NCBI GenBank assembly: GCA_000320545.1
Contig: ADNK01001812.1
Location: 1 to 30,000, forward strand
Reading direction: 5' to 3'
DNA: 30,000 nt
DNA from: Bigelowiella natans CCMP2755
Lineage: Eukaryota > Cercozoa > Chlorarachniophyceae
This document shows, piece after piece, positions 9,871 to 21,346 of this stretch. A program made the translations under genes and the position numbers. Under the pieces are notes generated by a model, which worked only from the letters and a program-made list of their open reading frames with translations, was not told the DNA's origin and did no database searches. Each line of letters starts with the position of its first letter. The stretch's first letter is position 1.

Positions 9871-10415
9871 CCATTTGGAAGAATAGTCAACGCGTACATT
9901 ATTTGACGACTCATGAAGGAAGAAAGTTGAGATATGGCAAATAGGTGACATGCGACAAGTATTGCTAGATTGGAAGGAAGATTAACTTAGCTGAAATAAC
10001 CTAGAAACTTGTTTAGTTATGAATGAACAAAAGTAACTATATATTAAGTAGACAATATTGAAAGAGAGGCGAACTTGTGGCGCATACATGAGAACTTCAT
10101 TCACAATACAATCCAACAGCTCCTGTGTCCACCATCCTACTTTGTCATTTGTGTCTGCGTCGATGCAATGCAATTGAAAAGCACGCTGCTGTCACATGCA
10201 TCATCAACGACAGCATGTAACAGGTTTTGCCATCTAGCCATCCCCAGATCCTTCCGCGCACCGAGCTAGCGAGCAAGACTCGTCACTAGACGAAACAACT
10301 CGTGCTAGCATGGATCGACACGAACGACGAAACAAAACGACTCATGTACGCAAAAGTGGAAATGACAGCGTTGTGTTCCGCACGTACAGCTCGACACATG
10401 CGAGCCATTGGATTC

Positions 10416-10438
10416 ACATGCATGCATGCATGCATGCC
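10416..10438. repeat. (CATG)n short tandem repeat
   Basis: Five overlapping CATG units, the densest part of a region with many scattered GCATGC palindromes. Confidence 0.85.
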
Positions 10439-11353
10439 ATCTTATTAGCTGAAACATGCAAGCACATTTTTAACGCTGCAGCCGCGGCTTTGAGCTACGA
10501 GCTTTGCTGTTTTGCACAGCTACATCGCAGGATGACAATTGAACAAATTTGACTCATTCATCTAGCTAGTCTACAATTAAGTCATCAAGACATTCGTGCA
10601 TGCAACACCACGACATGCACGTGTTAGCTAACTAGACGTGTGCATGCATGTCTAGATGTGCTGTGTGCACAAGTGCACTACTAGCTAGCTAGGTGTGCAT
10701 GTGCAAATCATGTGTGCATGTCGCGGACATCACTGCCAGATGTCAAGGGAAAGCATCGACGCAAGGTTAATAACTTTCTCAGGTGTGCCCAACATTGTTG
10801 ATCGCATGCGCGAGCGCAACAAATTAGAATCACATGACTAGACTGCATAGTGGAGACTGTGATGCATGTGCTATGCGCTCAAATGCAAGGCATGCCGCGG
10901 CGCATGCATTGCGTGTCATGCACATATGCTAGTATGGGATGAGGTGCGCTCCTCGCACATGAGATCCATCTTGTTACCAACAAGCTAGCAAGCGATGCAG
11001 CTAGATTTGATTTGTTCTCAACTACGTTCATGTTTTAGCGGCGAACCACACGCGCGCAATGTGCTTGCTAGCTTGCATGCACGCATGCACGAGAGAGCGT
11101 GATGCATGGCATGAACTCTAGCTGCCACCCAGCAATATGCATGTACGCAGTTGGTAGCTGTGATAATTCTGAAACGGATGACCTAGGATCATCATAGCAA
11201 AGGTCATAGCAAAGGTAACAGCATGCGAGCATTGTTCCAAACTTTTAGTGTGTGAGAAAGTGCACAACACAGACAACACTGTGCGTGCGAGTTGTATCAA
11301 AATGCAATGCCATCTAAAACCACAAACGCTGTTGGAACCCATAGCAAGAGCAA

Positions 11354-11613
11354 TTAACGTCTTAGCCTTCGCGACAATTTACTACCAACCTGACGCGAAC
11401 CCCGCCGTTTGTACTCGGTGGTTGTTGGCGAGGGAGAACGGGATCTCGGCTTGGATTTTGCTGCCTTTTTAACAGGCTCCGGCAGCCTCTTTACCTTCGT
11501 GACGAACGTTTCCGCCAAATCAGCGTACTCAAGTTCCCCCTCAGCATCGTCCTTCTCTTCTTTTTCCGCGAAACACTGAGCAAACCTGAGCAAAGCATAC
11601 GAAGGAAAAGGGA

Positions 11614-11662
<49 letters not shown>

Positions 11663-12358
11663 AGAGAGAAAATCAACGATCACGACCTGAGATGGCTAAT
11701 AGAGAGGTACAGTGAGATGGCTAATGGAAGAACACCCGTATTTCAGGTCATTTCACTATTACACACATGGCTCTAAAGATCTGCTGATTTGTTTTTGTTG
11801 ATTCAAAAATGTGCAGTGTCTTACTCCAAGTAGTCCAGCTGCCCATCGTTATCCGTATCAGCATTATTGACGATCTCCGATGCATCAGCCGCACTTAAAT
11901 CTATTTTCAAGTAGCGAAGTGCTTCCATCACCTCCCCAGCCGACAACTACGAGGTGACATATCCACCAAGGAGAGAGAATTATAGTTCAGATATTGACCC
12001 TTGATAGTGTACGGTGCTCTCAGCGGTGCGCTCAACGGCGCAAACGATTACTCGTTTCCGCACGAGAATCTGTATTGATGCATGCTGGATCGCGAGTCTA
12101 CTGAGCACGCTTCCAAAATCACTCTATGGGCAACATGACTGAAAATGGCTCTCAGGAGACATTGCGCGAGACGATCGAGAAATGCTTTTGTATTCAACTG
12201 ATCTCCTCGTTGCCCCCCCCCCAAAAGCATTGGAAAACCCTCTACAATGACTATTCAAATGCAAGCTCTACCACGCCGTTGCCGCTGGTATCGAATTTTC
12301 GGAACGCGTCTATAAGCATCATGCCGCTCTTCTGCAGCGCGAATTTGAAACGAGCGAC
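11354..12358 (-). other. Giant gene, exons 50-52: EF-hand pair 2 and basic C-terminal tail
   Basis: Exons: 12272-12358, 11825-11946 and 11354-11585. Exons 50 and 51 join to give DAFRKFDTSGNGVLSAGEVM, loop DTSGNGVLSAGE. Exons 51 and 52 join to give NNADTDNDGQLDYLEFAQCF, loop DTDNDGQLDYLE. Both are canonical 12-residue EF-hand loops, and each is completed only by splicing. The tail is rich in Lys, Arg and Ser-Pro (KPRSRSPSP) and ends at TAA 11354-11356. Confidence 0.88.
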
Positions 12359-13950
12359 CTACGCAGCACCCAAAACCAATGAATAACAAACAGCCTCGTG
12401 ATCATGCATGTATCAAGCTCCCCTCCCTCCCTCCCCCCCCTTCCCTCTCTCTCTCTCTCTCTCTCATACACACACGCGCGCACACCCAAACAACTAAAGT
12501 TATTCACTCCTTTACCTTGAGACGATATGCAAGTAGTGAATATTCGTCTGGTGTGGTGAAGAGTATCTTAAGAGGAGTGTCGTTGTACTCTTTCCTGTCT
12601 CGGCGGCGGCATGCCAGTGCCGATTGGAAGAAAGTTTCGCGAGATTTCTCGGAGTTATTCTGCAATCAGACACATGCTGTATTTCAATTGCACATTTATG
12701 ATAGCAATCACGAGCTCGCGTAACAATGACAATACTTTAGCATTGCTATCAAGATAGTCGAGAAACCAGGCATAAAAACAGGGTGACATTTTTATTAATT
12801 AGGGAAGAACAGCCCTGACTTCGATCTCTCTCATGCTGCAAAAAACTCCTCTCACCTGCAACGCCTGCAGCAAAGCAAATGCTTCCCGCGAGCGCATATG
12901 CATCGAACCGTCGAGGAACTTGAGGCATCTCTTATTCCGAAAGTACTCCGTTGTCGCTTTAAATGGAAAGTTTGGAGTGCAGTCCAAGCGCCCCCCCTCT
13001 AAAGTCTCAATGGCCAACGCGCATTGCGATCCAAGGACGGGGTGCTTGTGATGGATGTAAAATCGAGCCGACTCAGCCTCCGCGAGAGTCGCTACAACCT
13101 AGAAGAAAGCAGAAGGGAGAAAAAAGCACATATCGACGTTGATAGGAAATACTACTCTTTGCTGGTTCCAGCGTGATGGCCTAATCGAAGGCTAAATTCA
13201 AGCATCGGACTATGCAACGAGCCATTCCGACAAGCAAAATGATTTCCCCGTGCATAAACGAGTCATCTAACACCCCCCCCCATCGCTACTACCTGGTAGC
13301 GGCCTTCTTGCGCTGTTTCAAGCATTCGCTCTCGGATCATCGTGTTAAACTCGTTGCGGCAGATGTCTCCAGAGCGATCGATATCGACCAAAAGCTGAAT
13401 GCGCTTTCTGAGCACACTGCCCTTCTTATACCTTAATATATCAAACCGTTTGGGTTGTAGGTTTGTACGAGCCTCTACCCGCCCTGCCCCCCCCCCTCCC
13501 ATCCCTTCCCCCCTCGTAATGCTAGTCGCCTCTCTCCTAAGCGTTTTCCGTGTTTCTAACCCGATCGCTTTGAGAATGTCCTCGGCCTCACGGAACGATA
13601 TGCGATTCGAATCATCCTGGTCCGCCATCTGCCGACAATTATCGAGGAGTAGTACGTGGACGTGTAAGCGATGATGTATCATATATCAATAACATTTATT
13701 GTTCTTAACATTTGTATGAACAATCTTCGGTTCTTCAGTGGGCGCGTACACCTTGAAAGCGACGTCAATTGCTGCTTGCTGCTTTGAAGAGGGTGCCCCC
13801 GGAGCAATGCGTATGTCCTGAAGCTTGTATCTATTCGGAATGAGATCGAAGAATACGGACACGTTTTTCAGCTTGCGCTCGCCCATTGTTTTCCATTTAC
13901 GCTTGTAGAAGTTTTCCGTGACCTTGCATTATGATATATAAAACAATATA

Positions 13951-13990
<40 letters not shown>

Positions 13991-14048
13991 GTATCAATAA
14001 GAAAAGGTGTAGGGAGACTACGTTTTGCGGGGGGAGGGGAAAGGCAGG

Positions 14049-14092
<44 letters not shown>

Positions 14093-14543
14093 CAAGGAGA
14101 GAGGCAGAGAGGCTATTTAACGGCCAGTAAAACAACTAGACCGGATATCTTTTGTGTTGTACATATAAAGATCGAATTCTCGATGCTTCTATTACTTATG
14201 CAATGCTTTGTAACCTACACAAAAGTGAAGTACCTTCAATGAGGAGGGGAATACGAGCGGTTTTTTCGTCGGAAGTGCCAGTTTTGAAAGCGGGTAGTAT
14301 GGCAAAGCTTTCTCTTCCTTCTCAGAGAGCGCCTCCGGATATTTGCACAACTCTGATATCTTCCAGGGGATTTGCTTTTCCTTGTCGCGGCAATAGCTTA
14401 CACGAGCTTCTTGTCTTCTCTGGGCCTCTTGCTGCTGCTGTTGCTCGGCCTCCTGCTCTGTCACCATCTCCGCACCGAATTCATTGGGCGCATCATTTGC
14501 GCTCCTTCACATTGTGAGCAAGAGAGGGGGGAAAGAGGGGGAA

Positions 14544-14587
<44 letters not shown>

Positions 14588-14654
14588 AGAGAGGGTGCAA
14601 TGCAATCGATTGTAATCAGATTCATACTCATGTCTACGATATTGTATAATACAC

Positions 14655-14693
<39 letters not shown>

Positions 14694-16311
14694 AGTGTGT
14701 GTGTTTGTGTGTGTGTGTGTGTGTGTGAGATCTAATCTGGTGGAAGAGGAAGAGGGAGTGAAGATGGGGGGGGGGGCTCTTATCGAATCGATCCAGATAT
14801 CATATGAAGAGACTATCGTACCCAGCAGCAGCACGCTTTATCGTCTCGAAGTCTCTGGCTGCTTGTGGCGTGGCGAGAAATCCCCTGAACTCTTTGCCGA
14901 TGTCCCGAATCATCTGCTGTAGAGTAACAACTTCCGGGATGCCCTTGTCGACCTGGAACAGGATCTTTTCGCGGAAGACTTTGAGGTTTTTGCCAGCGGA
15001 GCCACCGGCAGTGAATACAGTGAAACCCTATTGCGGAATAGCACAGGACGTTTAGGAGGAACTTAGTTCTCCCGGAGGATTTAGTGCTCTTATGTTTTGT
15101 AATTTTTGGCCTGCTGCATCGATAACCTACGCTGTTGCGAAAGATGTTGCGAAAGATATGGATAGGAAAACATAGCCTACCGTCTCCGTCGTGGCCTTCT
15201 TTTGCCTTTGTGCAGATCTCTTCCTCTTCGTTTCCGGCACGTACTTTCGGAAATGGAAACTGACCGAGGCCAAACCATTGCTCACCGTGTGCCCGCTGAC
15301 GTTGCAGAGGCACATCCCCTCTGGAGCATAGAAGGCGCGAACATCTTCGGGGGATGAATTTCCTCCCAGCCAACCGGACGTCTCACCTGGGATTTCGCGC
15401 ATACAATATGTTAGACGCAAGCCCGCCCCTCCTGACTTCGCGGTGGTTCTATGCTCTCCCATCTAGACATAGCACAGCTGCATCGGGGAGGGCTCGAGAG
15501 GGTTTGGGAGGGACGCAGCAATGCGAATGCATAGAGACAGCAGATCAATATTGCATAATATCCAAGTCTCTTCGTGGAAGGCAAAAACTAGCACCTTTGT
15601 TCGTCGTTAGCTTCACCGAATTCACATACGCCTGATCATTGGCATTCTTCGGTTTGACGGAGCACGCCTCCACGAGGGTAACATACTGCCCTTCCGGGAC
15701 CTTCCAGAGAACCTGCCGGTCCGCATAAAGAACATTTCTTACGACGAGAGTTTCATCTTTAATTCAATCAGGTCAAAATCTTCCTTAACAAGGAATCAAG
15801 TGCGTGGCTTGGGGGGATTTAAAACTGTGATGGATTTGATTCGTGCTTGGGAGCTTTGAGACTAGTAAATACCCCTCGCCTTCACCCCATACATTATCAC
15901 ACACGTTTTCAAAGACTTCCCTCTGAAGCCTACGATCTAACCCTTAGCAAGGAAAGGAAACATATCCTAGCTTCTTGTCGCCCGGCAACGCAAAATCCAC
16001 CAATTGCCATGTCCCATAGCGCAAAACAAAACTTTGTCCCATCGCACATCAAAATGATAAAAACTTGGCATTAAAAGCTATGGCTATACTTTCTCCGCGC
16101 CGCCGTATGAAGGCCCATTCCAAGAGTGTATTGCGCTGTAGAGGAAAACATAAGTCAAAAAATAAGTTTCAAGATGGAATGACCGTCGATCTTCCTTTCC
16201 AAATAACCCACATGGGGAAAGATAAAAGAGGAGACAAAGACGTGGCAGAGAGCGATGCACGCTTTGCTAAAATGAAGAGGGGCGGCAAGGGCAAGGGGAA
16301 GAAGCTTTGGC

Positions 16312-16352
<41 letters not shown>

Positions 16353-16748
16353 GGACGTGGAAAAAAAATGCTTGATCCTTTTGATGGCTCACTACTGTGC
16401 AGGGAAGGCAAGATTTTGATGGGGAAATTACTACCGTGCCTTATGGAAGGACACACCGATGTTATCGACGTAAGTTTGTCTGAATCCGATTTTGATAGCT
16501 GTGAGCGGGTCTGTGGACTTGTAGTCAAACGCCTGAGGGCGAATAGGAAGGAAACAACGATTTTACTCATTTGTGCGTCGTCCAAACGTGTGACCGCAGA
16601 TGTGTTTATTTGTGTGTGTTTTGTGTGAAAGTCTTTTCGTGCGCGGGGTTGTCCAAGTGAAAGTGCAGGCGTGCAAATGTCGTTGAGAAAAATAGGAGAG
16701 GCACACCACACACACACATACACAGATACACGCATGCATATTATATAT

Positions 16749-16797
<49 letters not shown>

Positions 16798-17753
16798 CGT
16801 ATAATATGTGTTTGCGTATTAATACACACTTTTGTATAAAGCAAATACGAACGGCTAACAACGGACGTGGAAACGATTGGAAAGCTACGCAATTCACTAT
16901 GCGATCATGTGCAGCACCTTAGTCCCCTTGCCTCCAATCGGCCCGAATATAATCTTACTTCGCACTTCGTCATCTCCACTGGCCGCTCGGGTGCCAGCGA
17001 CAACGTTTGTTAGTTCCGCAAAAGCCTTCTTGCGCCTTGTAAACAGTTGGGGGATATCTTTAGACATTCGCTCGTATCTCAAACGACTAAGTATTTGCAC
17101 AAATCTCCCTCTTACCTCTCTCACCCCGCCCCACCTCACTCTCTCTCTTTCCCAAAGACGAAAAGACGAATATAGAAGCACATATAAGCGTACACTGTGT
17201 ATGCAAGTAAAACGTCGATAGCAGGTATACAGCACGGTGCGCAGCAAATACCAGATATTGTGGAGATTCTGAATGCAAAGCTGCATGAATTGCAGCTTCT
17301 CCAAAGCCATCGAATTCACGTATAGCCAAGCGGCCACTTTAGTCTGCCAATCTCCTCCTACGACGAGGTAAATACATTTGATTTTCACAAGGAATGCCGA
17401 TACAGCTGACTCCACATTTGTGTCCATTATTCTCCGTACTAACGGGTCATCCAAGATTCGAGTAAACTATAAGGCGCTTGCGCGAGCAACGATTGGAGAG
17501 AATAGAATCTTGGCTCTTGTAATCATATGGTGGTGTATTACCGGGTGACTTAACTTTCGCAAGTTGTTCCTCCATCAGTTTCTTGACCTGGGACAGGGAG
17601 AACACATACCACTTAGCTAAATCGGCTATACTATTAATCGCTATGCTGTCTGGTAAACATGTCTTGCTGCAGAGTTTCATTTCATTATCATAAATAATGA
17701 AGGATATGCAAACACATCCACGCACATACACACACATACACACACACAAATAA

Positions 17754-17794
<41 letters not shown>

Positions 17795-17942
17795 GGATAT
17801 AATATTTACATATCTTTGCATAAATACATTCCACGGTATAATAAAAATCTATAAACCCACCTCTGGAATGACAACGACTTCCAATGTCTGGCCTTTTCCT
17901 GAGCACATAAAAATCATCACACACGCACACACACACACAGAG

Positions 17943-17985
<43 letters not shown>

Positions 17986-18300
17986 CACAATACACGCACA
18001 TACGCATGTGCGCGCTGTATGCCTCCTTACCGATTCCACGCATTCGATACGCGCCCTGCGAGTAGTCACGAAATGTCAGATCTTTTCCCAGCGTAATAGC
18101 AGCCTTAGCACTCAGAGCTTGTTTGATGTCAATGCCGGTAGTATGGACTTGGTCATAGAAAGTAAATCGAGTTCCCGTGCTGCGAAAGGGGCGGTATGAG
18201 GCTGGACACATCTTTTCTACTTATTTATCGGACAGGAGCAACGTGTGCACCAGCAAGAAAAATTTAAAAAACTCATATCTACACCTGTGTGCAGAGAGAA

Positions 18301-18342
<42 letters not shown>

Positions 18343-20729
18343 GCGTGGTTTTGACGTAGTCTCCGTAATACACCCGCGTGTATCCCTCCCTCCTGCCCAT
18401 GGCGTTACCTCAAACCGCACTGCTTGAGAGGGACGGGTTGATCGGCGTCGCGGAGAAGAACCATTTGCCTGTTGGGTCAGAGGGAAGAAGACGAAGAAGT
18501 GAAGTGTCAAGGGAATACGCGCCAAAGTGATATATTCCCACGTGTCGCTGTGAATCGTCCGGTTATGTCCGCATCTACCCTTCACTCTGGCCAGCACCCT
18601 CACACACTGTGCGTTTTTATATTCAGGCCGAGCCACGAATGCCTCACATCTTGTACCGTCGCTGTCTACGTGTGCTGTGGGAATGGGGGTTGTTACCTGT
18701 CGGAGCGATCTAAGTAAACGACGCCCTCCTTGCCATGCAGGCCCACCTGCGAAATAAGAAGCACAGAATCAGCTCAGATATATCAGAAACAACTAGCAGC
18801 CGATGCGGCGAGAAGCTCATCGAAAGAACAACGAATGAGCAGGCCAACCAGAAGCTTTCCTTGCTACCATCACCATCGCCCTCTCCTTTCCCAGCAACGA
18901 GAAATAAAGTCATCGAGCTGCTACCTGTAGCATGTACTTCGCAACTTCCAAATTTGACATCCCAGTGACTAAAGCGCCGGTGTCGATGAGGGCATGGAAT
19001 CCGGGCGCCTTCGCGGTGGCAATGTCCCTCAGGAGAGATTTCACCGTCCACCCGCTGTCTTTGAAGCTGACGCTCATCACGTCAGGGTCGCATAAAACGT
19101 TGATCAGCTTGCCTATATATTATATCGATGTATGTAAAAATACGACATGCGTGCGTGCGTGTGTGTGTGTGTGTGTGTGTGTTGCATCGTGTTGCTAACT
19201 GCACTATTCGCAGAAGAAGTGAAAACATCTCACCATCAGTCCCTTGCTCATAATGACACTGGCCGGCGTCAAGGGGCAATAGCGAGCTTGTCGTTCCAGA
19301 GAAACCTGATAGAGAGCGATCTGTTTAGCTTCGTGACGTGGTGTTGTGGATTTCTTTTGCTTGCATTGGACTTACCTAAACGTGTCTCGAATAAGATGTC
19401 GCCTGCGAGCTCCTGGCCGCTTGCAGAAAGCTTCGTTGTTTGATGGTACATGCAAGCTGGGAACACCTTATGAAACAAAAGTCTTAGTGAGCACAACGTA
19501 TTGCGTGTATGTTGGCTACTTGAGAAGACGCGGTAGAATTGAAGATAGGTATCGTTACAATGGAAGAGGAAGACGCGTGCGTGCGTGCGTACGTGTGTGA
19601 TGTGTGTGTGTGTGTGTGTGTGTGTGCAATATCATAAACATACTTCCGCAGCAATTCCGCCTTTTCAACATATCACATTAAGCATTTCATCAATATAGCT
19701 GCCCCCCCCCCCCCCTCCCCCCACATCATGCTGTACATGCACCTGTGCCGTAAGGAGGTGGGTAATAACGGACGGCAACTTCCGGAGCTTCGTAAACACA
19801 GTTTCCATTTGAATGGGATCCGACGGTTGAAGAAGGGGCAGAGGCACGAGCTTGGCCTCATCGTCATCACCATCAGCATTTGGCATCTGACGGCCCGCCT
19901 TTTGCTTTCCTGCAACTTTATCAATCCACGATTGGAATTTGACTGTTGAAGGCCTCATCTCCTTGGGGCCTGTCTCGAAGAGCAGATCGCGTTTCAGCTG
20001 CGCAACGACAGCCTTGATGTCCTGCATTCGCAAGCCGCTACGGTGGAGAAAACATTGATCAGTTTTGGAGGGCCGGGGGGGAGTGGGGGGCGGTGGGGAA
20101 CGGGAAGTCAGGAAAGGCGAATGAAAGACTCATTTTAGACCCAAGTGTTGCGTGTGTGAGAAGCATCTTCAGTGAGACGGCACATCAAGCCATCAACTCT
20201 GAACGCGCACCACCTGTATCTGTACGCGAGAATCGTGAGCCCGATGAGGACATCTGGGTGGGCGAATTCCGACCCCGCCGAAGGAACGTCCTTCCCCACG
20301 AACGGGATTGCGGTTTTCCAGCGGCTGCCAAGACTCTCCAGGTCACCGCCTCGGCCAAGGTGGGGGATGTCACCTGGAAATAGCAGGCCGTACGACACAC
20401 GATTGATCTTGCTCAGCACGTGCGGCAGGAAGCTGCGGAGCCATTCATTTCCGAGGTTCAGGAGCTGCATTTGCTTGGGTTTGAGTGTTCGCATGAGCTT
20501 AGCCGCTATGGTCATCTCTGCTATGGGGCCATTGAGAATGTAAGCGAGGATGTGTGAGCTGGAAACCCCGTCAAACTTATTCTGAAGGTACCTGGAGAAA
20601 AAAGTGAGGAGTCAGCGCTTGGGCACAGTATATATCGTGTGTGATACGTCTCATCTCCATATCTAAAAATGGATTTGATGACACGTTATTTAGAGAAATA
20701 TGCACGCACGTACGCAATCACAGATACAG

Positions 20730-20769
<40 letters not shown>

Positions 20770-21299
20770 TACATATTATGGCGAGTAACGTTTCTAAACA
20801 CAACTAAATTACTCAAACGAATTCTTTCGTCAAACAATATACTCCAGCTTCACTTGGAGTATGATCGTTGTACCAGAGAACAAGCCATTGCGCCAGAAGC
20901 CTCTTCAGGGTAGAGTGGTAGTACTTTGGTGACAGAAGTACAAGGTGCGGTGTGCTCTGGAAGCTTTTCTCACTGAAACGCACAGTCGTATTCAGCAATT
21001 ATGAGCTAAACATCTTGTTCTTAGAAAAGAAAATAAAATGATCAGTTCTCGAAATGATTTGGGCGTTTTTTATAACAGACTAAATATCTGAATATTCAGC
21101 CAAATAATACTTAAACGTTTCTCACTAAATAATATATCATGGCATCACATTTTATGCACCTTATTCCTTTTTGAATGGCATAGCTGATTTGCTGAGCCAG
21201 TTTTTTCCCGTGCTTACTCTCCGCTACAATAAAAAAAAATCATTCCAAAAAACACACACAAGCAAATAGAAAGACAAATAAACACATTCTACACCAGCA

Positions 21300-21346
<47 letters not shown>

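Larger units (their letters stand above)
9481..11353. other. Convergent intergenic region; no gene seen
   Basis: It lies between the Pescadillo stop and the stop of the minus-strand giant gene, so it holds both 3' ends. Only short chance frames occur. The sequence is strikingly rich in CATG, GCATGC, TGCA and CTAG words, with a (CATG)n tract near 10416-10438, and has no TA, GT or GA microsatellite. Two hairpins sit at 9800-9819 and 9840-9870. Confidence 0.75.
13752..15027 (-). other. Giant gene, exons 43-45: linker, Gln/Glu coiled coil, GERKLKN motif
   Basis: Exons: 14822-15027, 14234-14504 and 13752-13922. Exon 43 reads GFTVFTAGGSAGKNLKVF and QQMIRDIGKEFRGFLATPQA, helical at the end. Exon 44 has a Gln/Glu-rich helix (EQEAEQQQQQEAQRRQEARV). 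Exon 45 has FYKRKWKTMGERKLKNVSVF and ends in IDVAFK, the entering helix of EF-hand 1. I know no function for this part. Confidence 0.82.
15181..17438 (-). other. Giant gene, exons 37-42: end of the conserved region, then a jacalin-like lectin domain
   Basis: Exons: 17252-17438, 16918-17035, 16435-16532, 16090-16135, 15595-15712 and 15181-15386. Exon 37 holds VAAWLYVNSM and LCIQNLHNIW, closing the DUF3638/3645 region. From exon 38 the spliced protein reads FGPIGGKGTKAFDY, then ALTAIKIGF-like strands with TYVDNIGVSFH, NGPSYGG, VPEGQYVTLVEACSV, YVNSVKLTTNKG, SGWLGGNSS and FYAPEGMCLCNVSGHTVSNG. The GPxGGxGGxxFD start, VDxI strand, GG turn, PEGxYVT strand, VxSLxFxTNKG strand and final GxSG strand are those of jacalin-like lectins, which bind mannose or galactose. 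An alternative exon 41 start near 15746, skipping exon 40, also keeps phase, but it loses the GPSYGG turn. Confidence 0.75.

Noticed and set aside
10310-10552. Short plus-strand frame in the convergent intergenic region
   Set aside because: It is 80 codons from GCATGC-rich DNA (MHACMHA-like repeats), with no splice partners or domain.
13683-13690. End of the giant gene at the TGA at 13686 with a new EF-hand gene starting at about 13682 or 13628
   Set aside because: A donor at 13751 joins IDVAFK to MADQDDSN in phase and completes the entering helix of EF-hand 1. A new gene would start inside a calcium loop. Not fully excluded without RNA.
16430-16436. TAG directly after exon 39 as the gene's stop
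   Set aside because: The jacalin pattern continues in the next exons with matching phase, and GTAGTA at this point is a good donor.
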